Positions 1 to 9,978 of a stretch of 64,000 nucleotides of DNA are shown here, one piece after another; position 1 is the first letter of the stretch; every line of letters starts with the position of its first letter. A model generated the notes under the pieces. That model was given only the letters and a program-made list of their open reading frames with translations, had not been told where the DNA came from and ran no database searches. Source of the stretch: an uncultured Paracoccus sp. (GTDB lineage: Bacteria; Pseudomonadota; Alphaproteobacteria; Rhodobacterales; Rhodobacteraceae); NCBI RefSeq assembly GCF_947496875.1, contig NZ_CANMEH010000007.1:62001-126000 (forward strand). Direction: 5' to 3'. Position numbers and translations under genes: made by a program.

Positions 1-2
1 AC

Positions 3-1514
3 GAGGAATTCGCCCAGGCCAAGGCGAACCCCGCCGCGCTCAGCAAGGCGGCGGCGGCCCGCGCGGGCGGCTACTTCGCGGACTGGGTGATGGAATCCGG
101 CCCGGGCTTCCTGACCAGCGAGACGACCGAGGACGTGACGATCACCACCACGTTCGACCAGCGCATCCAGCGCGCGGCCGAGCGCGCGCTGAACAAGGTG
201 TTCGACGAGAAGGTCAAGCCCGGGTCGAAGGCGCAGGCCGCGGTGGTCATCATGTCCGCCGACGGGGCCGTGCGCGCGATGATCGGGGGGCGCGACAGCA
301 CGGTGAACGGGGCCTTCAACCGCGCCACCCAGGCGGTGCGCCAGCCCGGGTCGGCGTTCAAGCCGTTCGTGTACGCTGCGGCGCTGGACATGGGCTATGG
401 CCCCGGCAGCACCGTGCTGGACGCGCCTCTGACGATCAACGTTCGGGGGTCGGGCCCATGGTCCCCGCAGAACTATACCCGCAACTATCGCGGCGAGATC
501 ACGCTGACCGCGGCGCTATCCAACTCGATCAACACCTCGACCATCCGCCTGCAGGAAGCGGTGGGCCGCGACGCGGTGCGCCGCGTCGCCCGCGATTTCG
601 GCTTTGCCCATGATCTGGCATCCGGGCCGTCGCTGGGGCTGGGCGTGTCCGAATCGACGCTGCTGGAAATGACCGGCGCCTACGCGGGCATTCGCAACGG
701 CGGCACCTCGGTCCGGCCCTACGGGCTTGTCGAACTGCGGATCAAGGGCGACGACACCGCGCTGATGGGGCAGGCCGGGGGTCTGGGCAAGCGGGTGATT
801 TCGCCCAAGGCCGCCAGCGACCTGATCGGCATGATGCGCGAGGTGATCCGGACGGGCACCGGCACTCGCGCCCGCCTGCCCGGCGATCGCGACGTGGCCG
901 GCAAGACCGGCACCACCTCGTCGTACCGCGACGCCTGGTTCATCGGCTTTACCCAGCAATACGTGGCCGGGGTCTGGATGGGTTATGACGACAACACCCA
1001 GATGACCGGCGTCACCGGCGGCGGCCTGCCGGCCGAGATCTGGCGCGAGGTGATGGCCCAAATCCACGAGGGCCTGCCGAACGAGCTGCTGGACACCACC
1101 GGTCCGGACGGCGGCGGCCCGGTGCCGCAGGTCGTGGCGGTCAGCGACGGCGATCCGCTGGCCGCGGCCCTGGCGCAGGCGGTGGCAGAGGCCGCGCTGG
1201 TGCGCAACGTGCCGGGCGGCGGGGCGCAGGCCCCGATGCCCGATCGCGCGGCCGGATCGCTGGATGCGGCGCTGGCCGATGCGATGGTCACCGCACAGGA
1301 TGGGGCTGACGCCGCCGTGGCCGAGATCCTTGCGGCCGAAAACCTGGCGGCGCAACAGCTTGGCGGACAGGTTCAGATGGCGCCAATCCCCGAACTGCCC
1401 GACGCCGGCGCATCGCCGGCCGGCCCGGATGCGGGCGGGTCCGCGCCACCAGCGGACGTTCCGCCCGACGACGCCCTTGCGGCTGCACTGGGCGCGGCGC
1501 TGCAGACCAACTGA
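3..1514 (+). CDS. mrcA: Penicillin-binding protein 1A, 3' part (class A PBP)
   Basis: Bifunctional peptidoglycan glycosyltransferase/transpeptidase; only the transpeptidase half lies in the window. The reading frame is open from base 3 with no start codon needed, so the gene begins upstream. Transpeptidase motifs are visible: SxxK as S-A-F-K near bases 351-362, SxN as S-I-N near 525-533, and KTG in GKTGTTSS near 901-924. After the catalytic domain comes an Ala/Pro/Gly-rich tail of roughly 130 residues, probably disordered. The enzyme is anchored in the inner membrane and crosslinks periplasmic murein. The family call is firm; PBP1A rather than another class A member is inferred from the overall pattern. 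Confidence 0.9.
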   Translation, partial: EEFAQAKANPAALSKAAAARAGGYFADWVMESGPGFLTSETTEDVTITTTFDQRIQRAAERALNKVFDEKVKPGSKAQAAVVIMSADGAVRAMIGGRDSTVNGAFNRATQAVRQPGSAFKPFVYAAALDMGYGPGSTVLDAPLTINVRGSGPWSPQNYTRNYRGEITLTAALSNSINTSTIRLQEAVGRDAVRRVARDFGFAHDLASGPSLGLGVSESTLLEMTGAYAGIRNGGTSVRPYGLVELRIKGDDTALMGQAGGLGKRVISPKAASDLIGMMREVIRTGTGTRARLPGDRDVAGKTGTTSSYRDAWFIGFTQQYVAGVWMGYDDNTQMTGVTGGGLPAEIWREVMAQIHEGLPNELLDTTGPDGGGPVPQVVAVSDGDPLAAALAQAVAEAALVRNVPGGGAQAPMPDRAAGSLDAALADAMVTAQDGADAAVAEILAAENLAAQQLGGQVQMAPIPELPDAGASPAGPDAGGSAPPADVPPDDALAAALGAALQTN

Positions 1515-1649
1515 GCGGACCGACGCCGCCCGCCGCAATCCCGGGAGTGGAACACTCGCTTAACCCTTTCCGTCTAACGCGGACAGGTCTAGGACGCCCG
1601 CAGTGAGGGTGAGTCGGATCGCCAGCGCGACTGGCAGGAATGCGGGGCC

Positions 1650-3386
1650 ATGAGGCAGGCGGCACAGGACGGACCATCCGAACTCCGCACGGCGCGCCGG
1701 GCCGGATGGCACCTGCTGCTGTCGGTCGGGGTGTTTTCTGCCGCGGTGAACCTGCTCAACCTTACCGGGCCGCTGTTCATGATGCAGGTCTATGACCGGG
1801 TGCTGGGCAGCCGGTCGGTCGAGACGCTGACCGCGCTGTTCGTGCTGGTCACGTTTTTGTTCCTGTTGATGGGGCTGCTGGACCTGGCCCGCAACCGGGT
1901 CATGGCGCGGATCGCGGCACGGCTGCATGACCGGCTGGAGGGACGGGTGTTCCAGGCGGCCCTGCAGGAAGGCGCGCAGACCGGCAACCGCGCGGCGACC
2001 CAGGCGGGGCTCGCCGATCTGGATGCGGTGCAGCGGCTGGTCGCCTCGCCGGTGCTGCTGGCGCTGTTCGATCTGCCCTGGGCGCCGATGTTCCTCGCGG
2101 GCCTGTTCATCTTTCACCCGCTGCTGGGGGTGGTGGCCTGCCTGGGCGGGACAGTGCTGGTGATCGTGGCCCTGCTTAACCAACTGATGGTCCGCGAGCC
2201 GCTGCAGCAGGCGCAGATCGCCGCGCAGCAGGCCGACCGCGCCGCCACCCTCTACCGCGACGAAGGCGAACTGGTCGGGGCCTTGGGGATGCGGAACGCC
2301 AGCTATGCCCGATGGCAGCGGCTGCGCGACGGGGCGATGCTGCACGGGGTGCGCGGCGCCGACCGGGCCGCGACATTCACGGTGTTTTCCCGTACCTTCC
2401 GCCTGTTCCTGCAAAGCGCGCTGCTGGCGGCAGGCGCATGGCTGGTCCTGCAGGACCAGATCACGCCGGGCGCGATGATCGCCGCATCGATCCTGATGGG
2501 CCGGGCACTTGCGCCCATCGAACAACTGGTCGGCGGCTGGGCGCTGGTGCAGCGGGCGCAGGACGGCTGGCGGCGGCTGGGCGTGCTGCTGTCGCGCCGT
2601 CCGGCGCCCGCGGCGCGGACCCCCCTGCCCCGCCCGGTCGGCCGCCTGCAGGTGACCAACCTGACCGTGGTACCACCGGGATCCTCCGCACCGACCCTGC
2701 GCGGGGTCAGCTTTACCCTGCAGCCCGGACAGGCGCTGGGGGTGATCGGGTCGTCGGGCGCCGGCAAGTCGACGCTGGCCCGGGCCCTGACCGGCACCTG
2801 GGCACCGGCGGCGGGCACGATCCGGCTGGATGGCGCGACGCTGGATCAATACGACCCCGACGTTCTGGGCGGGCTGATCGGGTATCTGCCCCAGCACGTG
2901 ACCCTGTTCGACGGGACCATCGCGGACAACATCGCCCGGCTTTCCCCCAATCCGGACCCCGACGCGGTGGTGCGCGCCGCGACCCGCGCCGCCGCCCATC
3001 AGATGATCCTGGACCTGCCGCTGGGCTACGATACGCCGCTTTCGCAGGCCGGGGCGCGCCTCTCCGGCGGGCAGATCCAGCGGCTGGGCCTGGCACGGGC
3101 GCTCTACAATGATCCGGTGCTGTTCGTGCTGGATGAACCGAACTCGAATCTGGACAACGAGGGATCGCAGGCGCTGAACGTCGCGATCCGCACGGTCAAG
3201 GCCCGCGGGGGCTCGGTTATCATCATGGCGCATCGGCCGGCGGCCATCGCGGAATGCGACCTGCTGCTGGTAATGGAACACGGCGCCGTCCGGGCCTTTG
3301 GCCCCCGCGACGAGATCCTGAAGTCGACCGTGCAGAATGCCGGCGAGATCCGGCGCGCCCAGGGCGCCGCGGGGGGCACGGCATGA
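1650..3386 (+). CDS. Type I secretion system permease/ATPase (PrtD family)
   Basis: Inner-membrane ABC exporter of a type I secretion system, 578 residues. The N-terminal half carries hydrophobic membrane segments starting near residue 28. The C-terminal half is an ABC ATPase: Walker A GSSGAGKST near residue 370, signature LSGGQIQRLGLARAL near 470, Walker B LFVLDEPN near 490 and a switch histidine in MAHRP. The gene overlaps the downstream adaptor gene by four bases (ATGA), indicating translational coupling. There is no peptidase C39-like N-terminal domain, fitting the PrtD/RsaD branch that exports RTX-type or surface proteins. Neither a TolC-like outer-membrane protein nor an RTX substrate is visible nearby. 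Confidence 0.88.
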   Translation: MRQAAQDGPSELRTARRAGWHLLLSVGVFSAAVNLLNLTGPLFMMQVYDRVLGSRSVETLTALFVLVTFLFLLMGLLDLARNRVMARIAARLHDRLEGRVFQAALQEGAQTGNRAATQAGLADLDAVQRLVASPVLLALFDLPWAPMFLAGLFIFHPLLGVVACLGGTVLVIVALLNQLMVREPLQQAQIAAQQADRAATLYRDEGELVGALGMRNASYARWQRLRDGAMLHGVRGADRAATFTVFSRTFRLFLQSALLAAGAWLVLQDQITPGAMIAASILMGRALAPIEQLVGGWALVQRAQDGWRRLGVLLSRRPAPAARTPLPRPVGRLQVTNLTVVPPGSSAPTLRGVSFTLQPGQALGVIGSSGAGKSTLARALTGTWAPAAGTIRLDGATLDQYDPDVLGGLIGYLPQHVTLFDGTIADNIARLSPNPDPDAVVRAATRAAAHQMILDLPLGYDTPLSQAGARLSGGQIQRLGLARALYNDPVLFVLDEPNSNLDNEGSQALNVAIRTVKARGGSVIIMAHRPAAIAECDLLLVMEHGAVRAFGPRDEILKSTVQNAGEIRRAQGAAGGTA

Positions 3387-4888
3387 CTGCGCGGGCGGAC
3401 CCGTCCCTGCCGCAGCCCGCCGGCGACTCCGCCGCCGCGGCAGCATTGATCCGGCGCGGGGGCAGCGTGCCGCCGCTGGTGGCCGTCGATTCGGTGGCCG
3501 AATGGGCCGGTCCGTCCCCCCGTGCCGCCGCGACGCAGCGCCGGCCGCGCCGGTCAGGACCGGACCGTGCCAGCCCGGCCGCCCCAGCCCCAGCCCGGCC
3601 GAAATGGCCGGTAGGCAGCGCCTTGGCCTTGGGACTGGTCAGCCTACTGGTCCTGGTGCTGGGATTCGGGGGCTGGGCAATCATGTCGCGCATCTCCGGC
3701 GCGGTGGTCGCCCCGGGCCAGGTCGAGGTCGAGCGGCACCGCCAGGTGGTCCAGCACCCGGACGGCGGCGTCGTCGATCGCATCCTCGTGCGCGAAGGCC
3801 AGCGGGTGGCCGCGGGTGACCCCCTGATCACGCTGGACGGTCAGCTGCTGCAGACCGAACTGGCGATCGTCGAGGGCCAGTATTTCGAGATCCTCGCCCG
3901 CCGGGGACGGCTGGAGGCTGAGCGGGACGAGGCCCCGAGCCCGGTCTTCCCCGACGACCTGCGACGCAGTGCCGAGACGCGTCCGGACCTGCAGTCGCTG
4001 ATTGACGGGCAGCTGGGCCTGTTTGCGGCCCGCCGCGACACCCTGCGGCAGTCGCTGGACCAGCTGGAGAAGCAGGCCGAGCAGGTCGCCCAGCAGATCG
4101 AGGGCATCGACGCGCAGGCGGCCGCCGTCGAACGGCAGCGCGGCCTGATCGAGCGCGAACTTGCCGATCAGCAAAGTCTGCTGGACCGCGGTCTGGCGCA
4201 GGCCTCGCGGGTGCTGGCCCTGGAACGCGAGGCAGCCAGCCTGGACGGGCGTCTGGGCGAACTGACCGCGGCGCGGGCGCAGGGCGAGACCCGGCTGACC
4301 GAGATCGGCATCACCCGCCTGCAACAGGTCGCCGAACGGCGCGAGAGCGCCGAGACCGAACTGGGAGATCTGGGGTATCGCGAACTGGAACTGGCGGAGC
4401 GTCGCCGGTCGCTGTCCGATCAGATCGCCCGGCTCGAGATACGCGCGCCTGTCTCTGGTGTGGTCCACGAGATGCAGGTGACCACACCCCGGTCGGTGAT
4501 CCGGCCCGCCGACCCGATCCTGCATCTGGTGCCTCAGGACCGGCCGCTTGTGGTTGCCGCGCGCATCTCGCCGATCCATGTCGACGAGGTGCGCGCCGGG
4601 CAGGACGTCACGCTGCGCCTGTCCGCGTTTTCATCCCGGACCACCCCGGAAATCCGCGGCCAGCTGCAGCAGATCTCGCCGGACGCGGTGGTCGATCCGG
4701 CGACGCAGGTGCCGTATTTCAGGGCCGAGGTGACGATCCCCCGGGCCGAACTCGACCGGCTCGGCGATCTGGACCTGGTTCCCGGGATGCCGGTCGAGGT
4801 GTTCGTGCAGACCGGCGAGCGCAGCCCGATGGCCTATCTGCTGCAACCCCTCACGGATTACTTCGCGCGCGCCTTCCGCGAATCGTGA
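3383..4888 (+). CDS. Type I secretion periplasmic adaptor (HlyD/PrtE family)
   Basis: Membrane fusion protein bridging the ABC exporter to an outer-membrane channel, 501 residues. The first 75 residues are Pro/Ala/Arg-rich and presumably cytoplasmic, followed by one transmembrane helix at about residues 80-101. Beyond it lie a lipoyl/barrel-sandwich half (PGQVEVERHRQVVQHPDGG), a long Gln/Glu/Arg-rich coiled coil, the second lipoyl half (IRAPVSGVVHEM) and a beta-barrel. The start chosen is the ATG overlapping the ATPase stop codon; an in-frame extension upstream runs inside the ATPase gene and is unlikely. Substrate unknown. Confidence 0.87.
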   Translation: MTARADPSLPQPAGDSAAAAALIRRGGSVPPLVAVDSVAEWAGPSPRAAATQRRPRRSGPDRASPAAPAPARPKWPVGSALALGLVSLLVLVLGFGGWAIMSRISGAVVAPGQVEVERHRQVVQHPDGGVVDRILVREGQRVAAGDPLITLDGQLLQTELAIVEGQYFEILARRGRLEAERDEAPSPVFPDDLRRSAETRPDLQSLIDGQLGLFAARRDTLRQSLDQLEKQAEQVAQQIEGIDAQAAAVERQRGLIERELADQQSLLDRGLAQASRVLALEREAASLDGRLGELTAARAQGETRLTEIGITRLQQVAERRESAETELGDLGYRELELAERRRSLSDQIARLEIRAPVSGVVHEMQVTTPRSVIRPADPILHLVPQDRPLVVAARISPIHVDEVRAGQDVTLRLSAFSSRTTPEIRGQLQQISPDAVVDPATQVPYFRAEVTIPRAELDRLGDLDLVPGMPVEVFVQTGERSPMAYLLQPLTDYFARAFRES

Positions 4889-5024
4889 AGGGTTGGTTCC
4901 CGCACGGGCGGTGGGCACGCCACCCCAGGCGTGGCGCCGGACCTCCGGTGCCGGCACCTGGCCGCCGCCGGGATTGCCCCGCTCCGCCTTTGTCCCTAAG
5001 CCTGACCCAGGACGGAGCGCGGGC

Positions 5025-6401
5025 ATGAAGATCATCATCTGTGGCGCGGGTCAGGTCGGCTGGCAGATCGCCCGGCATCTCGCCAGCGAGCACAACGACA
5101 TCACCGTGATCGACACCGACCCGGAACTGATCCGGCGCGCCACCGACATGCTGGACGTCCAGGGGGTGACCGGCTTTGCCAGCCATCCCGACGCGCTGGC
5201 CCAGGCGGGTGCCGCCGATTGCGACCTGCTGATCGCGGCCACCCATTCGGACGAGGTCAACATCGTCGCTTGCGAGGTGGCCAACTCGGTCTTCCAGGTC
5301 CCGCGCAAGATCGCCCGGCTGCGCGCGGCATCCTATCTCGACCCCAGCTATGCCGGCATGTACCGCACCAGCCACCTGCCGGTCGACGTGGTCATCAGTC
5401 CCGAGCGCGAGGTCGCGCGCGCCGCCATGCAGCGGCTGCAGGCCCCCGCGACATTCGACGTCGACACGTTCATGCGGGGCAAGGCGTGGATGCTGGGGCT
5501 GGCGCTGACCGAGGATTGTCCGATCCTCAACGCGCCGCTGCGTCAGCTGGACGACATGTTCGCCGACAACCGTGCCGTCGTGGTCGGCGTCCGCCGCGCC
5601 GGCAAGCTGTTTGCCCCCGAGCCGAACGACCAGCTGTTCGCGGGCGACCAGATCTATGTGGTCTGCCCGGCCGAACAGGTGGAACGCACGCTGGACCGGT
5701 TCGGCAAGCCGACCGCCCTGCCCGAACGGGTGATCGTCGTCGGCGCCGGCAATGTCGGTCTGGCCGTCGCGCAGATGATCGAACGGGATGCCCCGCACCT
5801 GAACGCCAAGCTGATCGAACGCGACCGCCGCCGGGCCGAGGCGGCGGCCGACGGGTTGCGCCGGGTGGTCGTGCTGCACGGCGACGGCATGTCGGCCGAA
5901 CTGATGACCGAGGCGGGGGTGTCCGCGGCGGATGCCGTCCTGATGCTGACCGAGGATGACAAGACCAACCTGCTGGGTGCCGTCCGGGCCCGGCAGCTGG
6001 GCGCCCGGATGGTCGTGTCGCTGATCAACGATCCCACGCTGATCTCGCTGCGTGGCGCCCTGGGCATCGACGCCTATGTCGACCCTAGGGCCGCGACCGT
6101 CAGCACCATCCTGCGGCACATCCGGCACGGCCGGGTGCGCGACCTGTATTCGATCGGCGACGCCGAGGCCGAGCTGATCGAGGCGCAGGTCCTGCCCAGT
6201 TCGGGGTTGGCGGGACAGCTGATTGCCGACCTGGCGCTGCCCGCCGGGGCCCTGATCGGCGCGGTGCAGAAGGGCGACCGGCTGGTCAAGCCGGTGCCCA
6301 ACCTGCGGATCGAGCCGGGGGATTCGGTGCTGATCTTTTCGCTGACCGGCGATCTGGCCGAGGTCGACGGCCTGCTGCAGGTCGGCATCGACTATTTCTG
6401 A
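5025..6401 (+). CDS. trkA: Trk potassium uptake regulator TrkA
   Basis: Cytoplasmic NAD-binding gating subunit of the Trk potassium channel, 458 residues. Two tandem RCK repeats are visible: a first Rossmann motif at the N-terminus (ICGAGQVGWQIA) and a second near residue 237 (VGAGNVGLAVAQ), each followed by a TrkA-C region. The ATG at 5025 has GGAGC upstream and gives the canonical N-terminus MKIIICGAG. The 136-base gap before it contains no gene. It is followed 13 bases after its stop by trkH, so the two form one uptake unit. Confidence 0.95.
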   Translation: MKIIICGAGQVGWQIARHLASEHNDITVIDTDPELIRRATDMLDVQGVTGFASHPDALAQAGAADCDLLIAATHSDEVNIVACEVANSVFQVPRKIARLRAASYLDPSYAGMYRTSHLPVDVVISPEREVARAAMQRLQAPATFDVDTFMRGKAWMLGLALTEDCPILNAPLRQLDDMFADNRAVVVGVRRAGKLFAPEPNDQLFAGDQIYVVCPAEQVERTLDRFGKPTALPERVIVVGAGNVGLAVAQMIERDAPHLNAKLIERDRRRAEAAADGLRRVVVLHGDGMSAELMTEAGVSAADAVLMLTEDDKTNLLGAVRARQLGARMVVSLINDPTLISLRGALGIDAYVDPRAATVSTILRHIRHGRVRDLYSIGDAEAELIEAQVLPSSGLAGQLIADLALPAGALIGAVQKGDRLVKPVPNLRIEPGDSVLIFSLTGDLAEVDGLLQVGIDYF

Positions 6402-6414
6402 CGCATCGCCGCCC

Positions 6415-8046
6415 ATGCAGCGTCTCGCCCGCCTGCCGATCATCCTGCAACTCGCGTTCCTGGGCGCGATCGCGATGCTGGTGCCGGCAATCCATGCCGC
6501 CGTGACGCTGAACTGGCCGCTGGCCCGGATCTTCGTGCAATCAGCGGTCGGCGGGGCGGTCGTGACGGTGCTGATCGGACTGGCGCTGCTGGGGCGCCCC
6601 GCCGCCGATCGGGTGCGCGGCGTGCTGCCGACGATGCTGGGCGTGTTCGCGGTCCTGCCGGTGCTGCTGGCCATCCCGATGGCCGCCGCGCTGCCGGACA
6701 CCGGCCTGTTCAACGCCTGGTGGGAAATGCTGTCCTGCCTGACCACCACCGGGGCCACGCTCTATGCCCCCGACCTGCTGGACCCCAGCCTGCATCTGTG
6801 GCGTGCCCTCGTCGGCTGGCTGGGCGGGCTGTTCGTGCTGGTCGCGGCGGTGGCGCTGCTGGCGCCGCTGCATGTGGGCGGGTTCGAGATCGTGGTCGAC
6901 ACCGAGCCGGCCCCCGCCGTTGGACCGGGCGGCCGGACCCGGACCGAACGCCAGGCCCGCCCGGACAGCCGGATCCGCCGCATCTCGGCCGATCCGGCGT
7001 TCCGCATGTGGCGGTCCGGGGCGGCGGTGGCCCCGCCCTATGCGGGCCTGACCCTGGCCTTGTGGTTGGGGCTTATGCTGACCGGCGACAGCGGGCTGGT
7101 GGCCCTGTGCCGGGCCATGGGCACCTTGTCGACCAGCGGCATTTCCCCGGTCGGCGGGCCCGTGGGGGCGCCGTCGGGAGGGGTTCCCGCCGAAGCGCTG
7201 ATCGCGCTGTTCCTGCTGACTGCCCTGTCCCGCCGGATGTGGCCGGGCGGCAACGAACTGCGCACCACCCGCAGGCTGCGCCGCGATCCGGAGCTGCGGA
7301 TGGCCGCGGCGCTAGTCGCCATGGTCACGCTGGTCCTGGTGATCAGGCCGATGCTGGGGGTGCTAGGGGCCGCCGACCCGGTCAGCACCCCGGAACCGGC
7401 CGCCTCGGGCCTGGTGGGGGGACTCGCGCGGTCCTTGGCCGCCGCCTGGGGCACGGCGTTCAGCGCGCTGTCGTTCCTGACCACGACGGGCTGGACCTCG
7501 GTGCATTGGGAAGGCGCCCGCGCCTGGTCGGGCCTGTCCGCGCCCGGGCTGATGCTGGCCGGCCTCGCCATCATGGGCGGCGGCGTCGCCACCACGGCGG
7601 GCGGGGTCAAGCTGCTGCGGGTCTATGCGCTTGCGCGTCACAGCCAGCGCGAGCTTGAACGGATCGTTCACCCGGCTTCTGTCGGCGGGGGCGGCACGCG
7701 TGAACGACAGCTGCGCGAGGGCGGCGCCTATCTGGCGTTCATCTTCTTCATGCTGTTCGCGATGTCGATCGCGCTGGTGGTAGTGATGGTGTCGATCCGG
7801 CCCATCGCGATCGAGACCGCGACGATGCTGTCGGTCGCGGCGCTGACCAACACCGGGCCGCTGGCCGAGGCGATTCCCCTGATCCCCGCCTATCAGGGCA
7901 GCGCCGGCAGCGCGGGCGCACCGTGGGCCGGCTGGGCCGGGCTGTCGGTGTTCACCAAGTCCGTCCTCGCCGGTGCAATGGTCGCTGGCCGGATCGAAAC
8001 CCTGGCCATCCTGGCGATGTTTGCCCCCGGCTTGTGGCGCCGCTGA
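6415..8046 (+). CDS. trkH: Trk potassium channel subunit TrkH
   Basis: Inner-membrane K+-translocating subunit, 543 residues. The four selectivity-filter-like repeats of the TrkH/KtrB family can be read in order: CLTTTGATL, GTLSTSGISP, FLTTTGWTS and ALTNTGPLAE, each between hydrophobic helices. A cytoplasmic loop rich in Arg/Pro/Gly occurs around residues 165-190. It lies directly behind trkA. Slightly longer than the usual family length of about 480-500 residues because of inserts in the loops. Confidence 0.94.
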   Translation: MQRLARLPIILQLAFLGAIAMLVPAIHAAVTLNWPLARIFVQSAVGGAVVTVLIGLALLGRPAADRVRGVLPTMLGVFAVLPVLLAIPMAAALPDTGLFNAWWEMLSCLTTTGATLYAPDLLDPSLHLWRALVGWLGGLFVLVAAVALLAPLHVGGFEIVVDTEPAPAVGPGGRTRTERQARPDSRIRRISADPAFRMWRSGAAVAPPYAGLTLALWLGLMLTGDSGLVALCRAMGTLSTSGISPVGGPVGAPSGGVPAEALIALFLLTALSRRMWPGGNELRTTRRLRRDPELRMAAALVAMVTLVLVIRPMLGVLGAADPVSTPEPAASGLVGGLARSLAAAWGTAFSALSFLTTTGWTSVHWEGARAWSGLSAPGLMLAGLAIMGGGVATTAGGVKLLRVYALARHSQRELERIVHPASVGGGGTRERQLREGGAYLAFIFFMLFAMSIALVVVMVSIRPIAIETATMLSVAALTNTGPLAEAIPLIPAYQGSAGSAGAPWAGWAGLSVFTKSVLAGAMVAGRIETLAILAMFAPGLWRR

Positions 8047-8199
8047 CCGAGGGTCGGGCACGCTGCGCGGAAAGATGCTGATGCGATGCGCCTGACCGAT
8101 CAAGCATTTGGCGTCCACTGGCGCCCGGCTTGCGCGAATCCAGCCGCTCGCCTAGATGTGAAATCAGCCCGTCCAGAACAACAACAAAAGGCGCCGCGC

Positions 8200-8433
8200 A
8201 TGGCCAGCGACAAGCAGAACCTTCAGGACGCGTTCCTCAATCACGTTCGCAAGGCCAAGGTGCCGGTGACGATCTTCCTGATCAACGGCGTCAAGCTGCA
8301 GGGCGTGATCACATGGTTCGACAATTTCTGCGTGCTGCTGCGTCGCGACGGGCAATCGCAGCTAGTCTACAAGCATGCGATTTCGACGATCATGCCGGGC
8401 CAGCCGATCAGCCTTTACGAAAGCGAGGAGTGA
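8200..8433 (+). CDS. hfq: RNA chaperone Hfq
   Basis: Hexameric Sm-like RNA chaperone for sRNA-mRNA pairing, 77 residues. The Sm1 region ([25 protein letters not shown], given here only as family evidence) and the Sm2 motif YKHAIST are intact. The start [12 protein letters not shown] is canonical, whereas the longer in-frame extension upstream has no family resemblance. The short acidic C-terminus ESEE is typical of alphaproteobacteria, which lack the long enterobacterial tail. The stop codon is immediately followed by hflX, the conserved hfq-hflX arrangement. Confidence 0.96.
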   Translation: MASDKQNLQDAFLNHVRKAKVPVTIFLINGVKLQGVITWFDNFCVLLRRDGQSQLVYKHAISTIMPGQPISLYESEE

Positions 8434-9843
8434 TTGGCCGAGAATCAGCCCACCGAGGCCCGGCCGACCCGCGCGTTCGTCGTCCATCCCGATCTGGGTG
8501 ACCGCCGCAGCCAGCGTCGCGCGCCTGATCTGGCGCTGGAGGAAGCGGTCGCACTGGCCCGGGCGCTGCCGGCGTTGGAAGTGGTGGGCGCCACCGTCAG
8601 CAAGCTGCGCAATCCCTCGCCCGGCACCCTGTTCTCGTCGGGCAAGCTGGCCGAGATCGGGGCGGAACTGAAGGCGGCGGACGCCGAGCTGGTCCTGATA
8701 GACGGCCCGGTCACCCCGGTCCAGCAGCGCAACCTGGAAAAGGACTGGGACGTGAAGATCCTGGACCGGACCGGGCTGATCCTCGAGATCTTCGCCGACC
8801 GTGCCCGGACCCGCGAAGGCGTGCTGCAGGTCGAACTCGCGGCGCTGTCCTATCAGCGCACCCGCCTGGTCCGCGCCTGGACCCACCTGGAACGTCAGCG
8901 CGGCGGGCTGGGCTTCGTCGGCGGCCCCGGCGAAACGCAGATCGAGGCGGACCGCCGGGCGATCGACGACCAGGTGGTGCGCCTGCGCCGGCAACTCGAT
9001 CGCGTGGTGCGCACCCGCACCCTGCACCGCGCCGCGCGGGCCAAGGTTCCCTACCCCATCGTCGCGCTTGTCGGTTATACGAACGCGGGGAAGTCCACCC
9101 TGTTCAATCGCCTGACCGGCGCCGAGGTGATGGCGGAGGACATGCTGTTCGCAACGCTGGACCCGACGATGCGCGCGATCAACCTGCCGAGTGCTGCCGG
9201 TGAGGCGCGCGGGCGGCGGGTGATCCTGTCGGACACGGTCGGCTTCATCAGCGACCTGCCCACGGAACTGGTCGCCGCCTTCCGCGCCACACTGGAGGAA
9301 GTGCTGGAGGCGGACCTGATCCTGCACGTGCGGGACATCAGCCACCCCGAAACCGAGGAGCAGGCCGCCGACGTGGGCGAGATCCTGGAAAGCCTGGGCG
9401 TCGACGAGGACGTCGCGCTGATCGAGGTGTGGAACAAGATCGACGCGCTGTCGCCCGACACCCGCGCGGCCCTGCGCCGCACCGACGCCCGCCGCGCGGA
9501 TGTCCAGGCCGTCTCGGCGCTGACCGGCGAGGGGCTGGACGACCTGGTGGCCGCCATCGATGCCCGGCTTGCAGAGGTGCTGGACGAGCCGCGCAGCCCG
9601 GATGTCGTCACCATCGGATTCGGCGACGGGCGCCGGCGGGCCTGGCTTCATGCGGCCGGTGTCGTCGAACGCGAGGAATCGACCGAGGACGGACAGCGCC
9701 TGCATGTCCGGTGGACGGAACGCCAGAAGCTTGCGTTCCAGGCGCTGGACGGGGCCTCGGACGATCCGGCGGACGAGCTGGACCACGACGATGTGGACGA
9801 GCGCCTGCCCGGCGGCTGGGACCCCCTCGGACGCGAGACCTAG
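8434..9843 (+). CDS. hflX: Ribosome-associated GTPase HflX
   Basis: Ribosome-splitting/rescue GTPase of the TRAFAC class, 469 residues. An N-terminal HflX domain with the glycine-rich segment GGLGFVGGPGETQIE is followed by the G domain: G1 GYTNAGKST, G3 DTVGF and G4 NKID. The start is apparently TTG at 8434, directly after the hfq stop, with AGCGAGGAG from the end of hfq as ribosome-binding site; no in-frame ATG or GTG fits better. This implies translation coupled to hfq. An acidic C-terminus (DELDHDDVDE) is present. Confidence 0.94.
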   Translation: MAENQPTEARPTRAFVVHPDLGDRRSQRRAPDLALEEAVALARALPALEVVGATVSKLRNPSPGTLFSSGKLAEIGAELKAADAELVLIDGPVTPVQQRNLEKDWDVKILDRTGLILEIFADRARTREGVLQVELAALSYQRTRLVRAWTHLERQRGGLGFVGGPGETQIEADRRAIDDQVVRLRRQLDRVVRTRTLHRAARAKVPYPIVALVGYTNAGKSTLFNRLTGAEVMAEDMLFATLDPTMRAINLPSAAGEARGRRVILSDTVGFISDLPTELVAAFRATLEEVLEADLILHVRDISHPETEEQAADVGEILESLGVDEDVALIEVWNKIDALSPDTRAALRRTDARRADVQAVSALTGEGLDDLVAAIDARLAEVLDEPRSPDVVTIGFGDGRRRAWLHAAGVVEREESTEDGQRLHVRWTERQKLAFQALDGASDDPADELDHDDVDERLPGGWDPLGRET

Positions 9844-9978
9844 GCCCGCGGCCCGACCCGAGCTGGTAGTATGCTGCGCCGCGCGACTTCGACAGGAAAC
9901 ACGTGGCTTGCGTCCACGAGATGCGCGCGATTGATTGGGTTCGTAACCCGTTTTCTGTTGCCCTGGGAAGTTTGTCTC

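Noticed and set aside
516..1538. Long open frame on the minus strand across the PBP gene
   Set aside because: Antisense shadow of a clear transpeptidase domain in GC-rich sequence; no family resemblance or ribosome-binding site.
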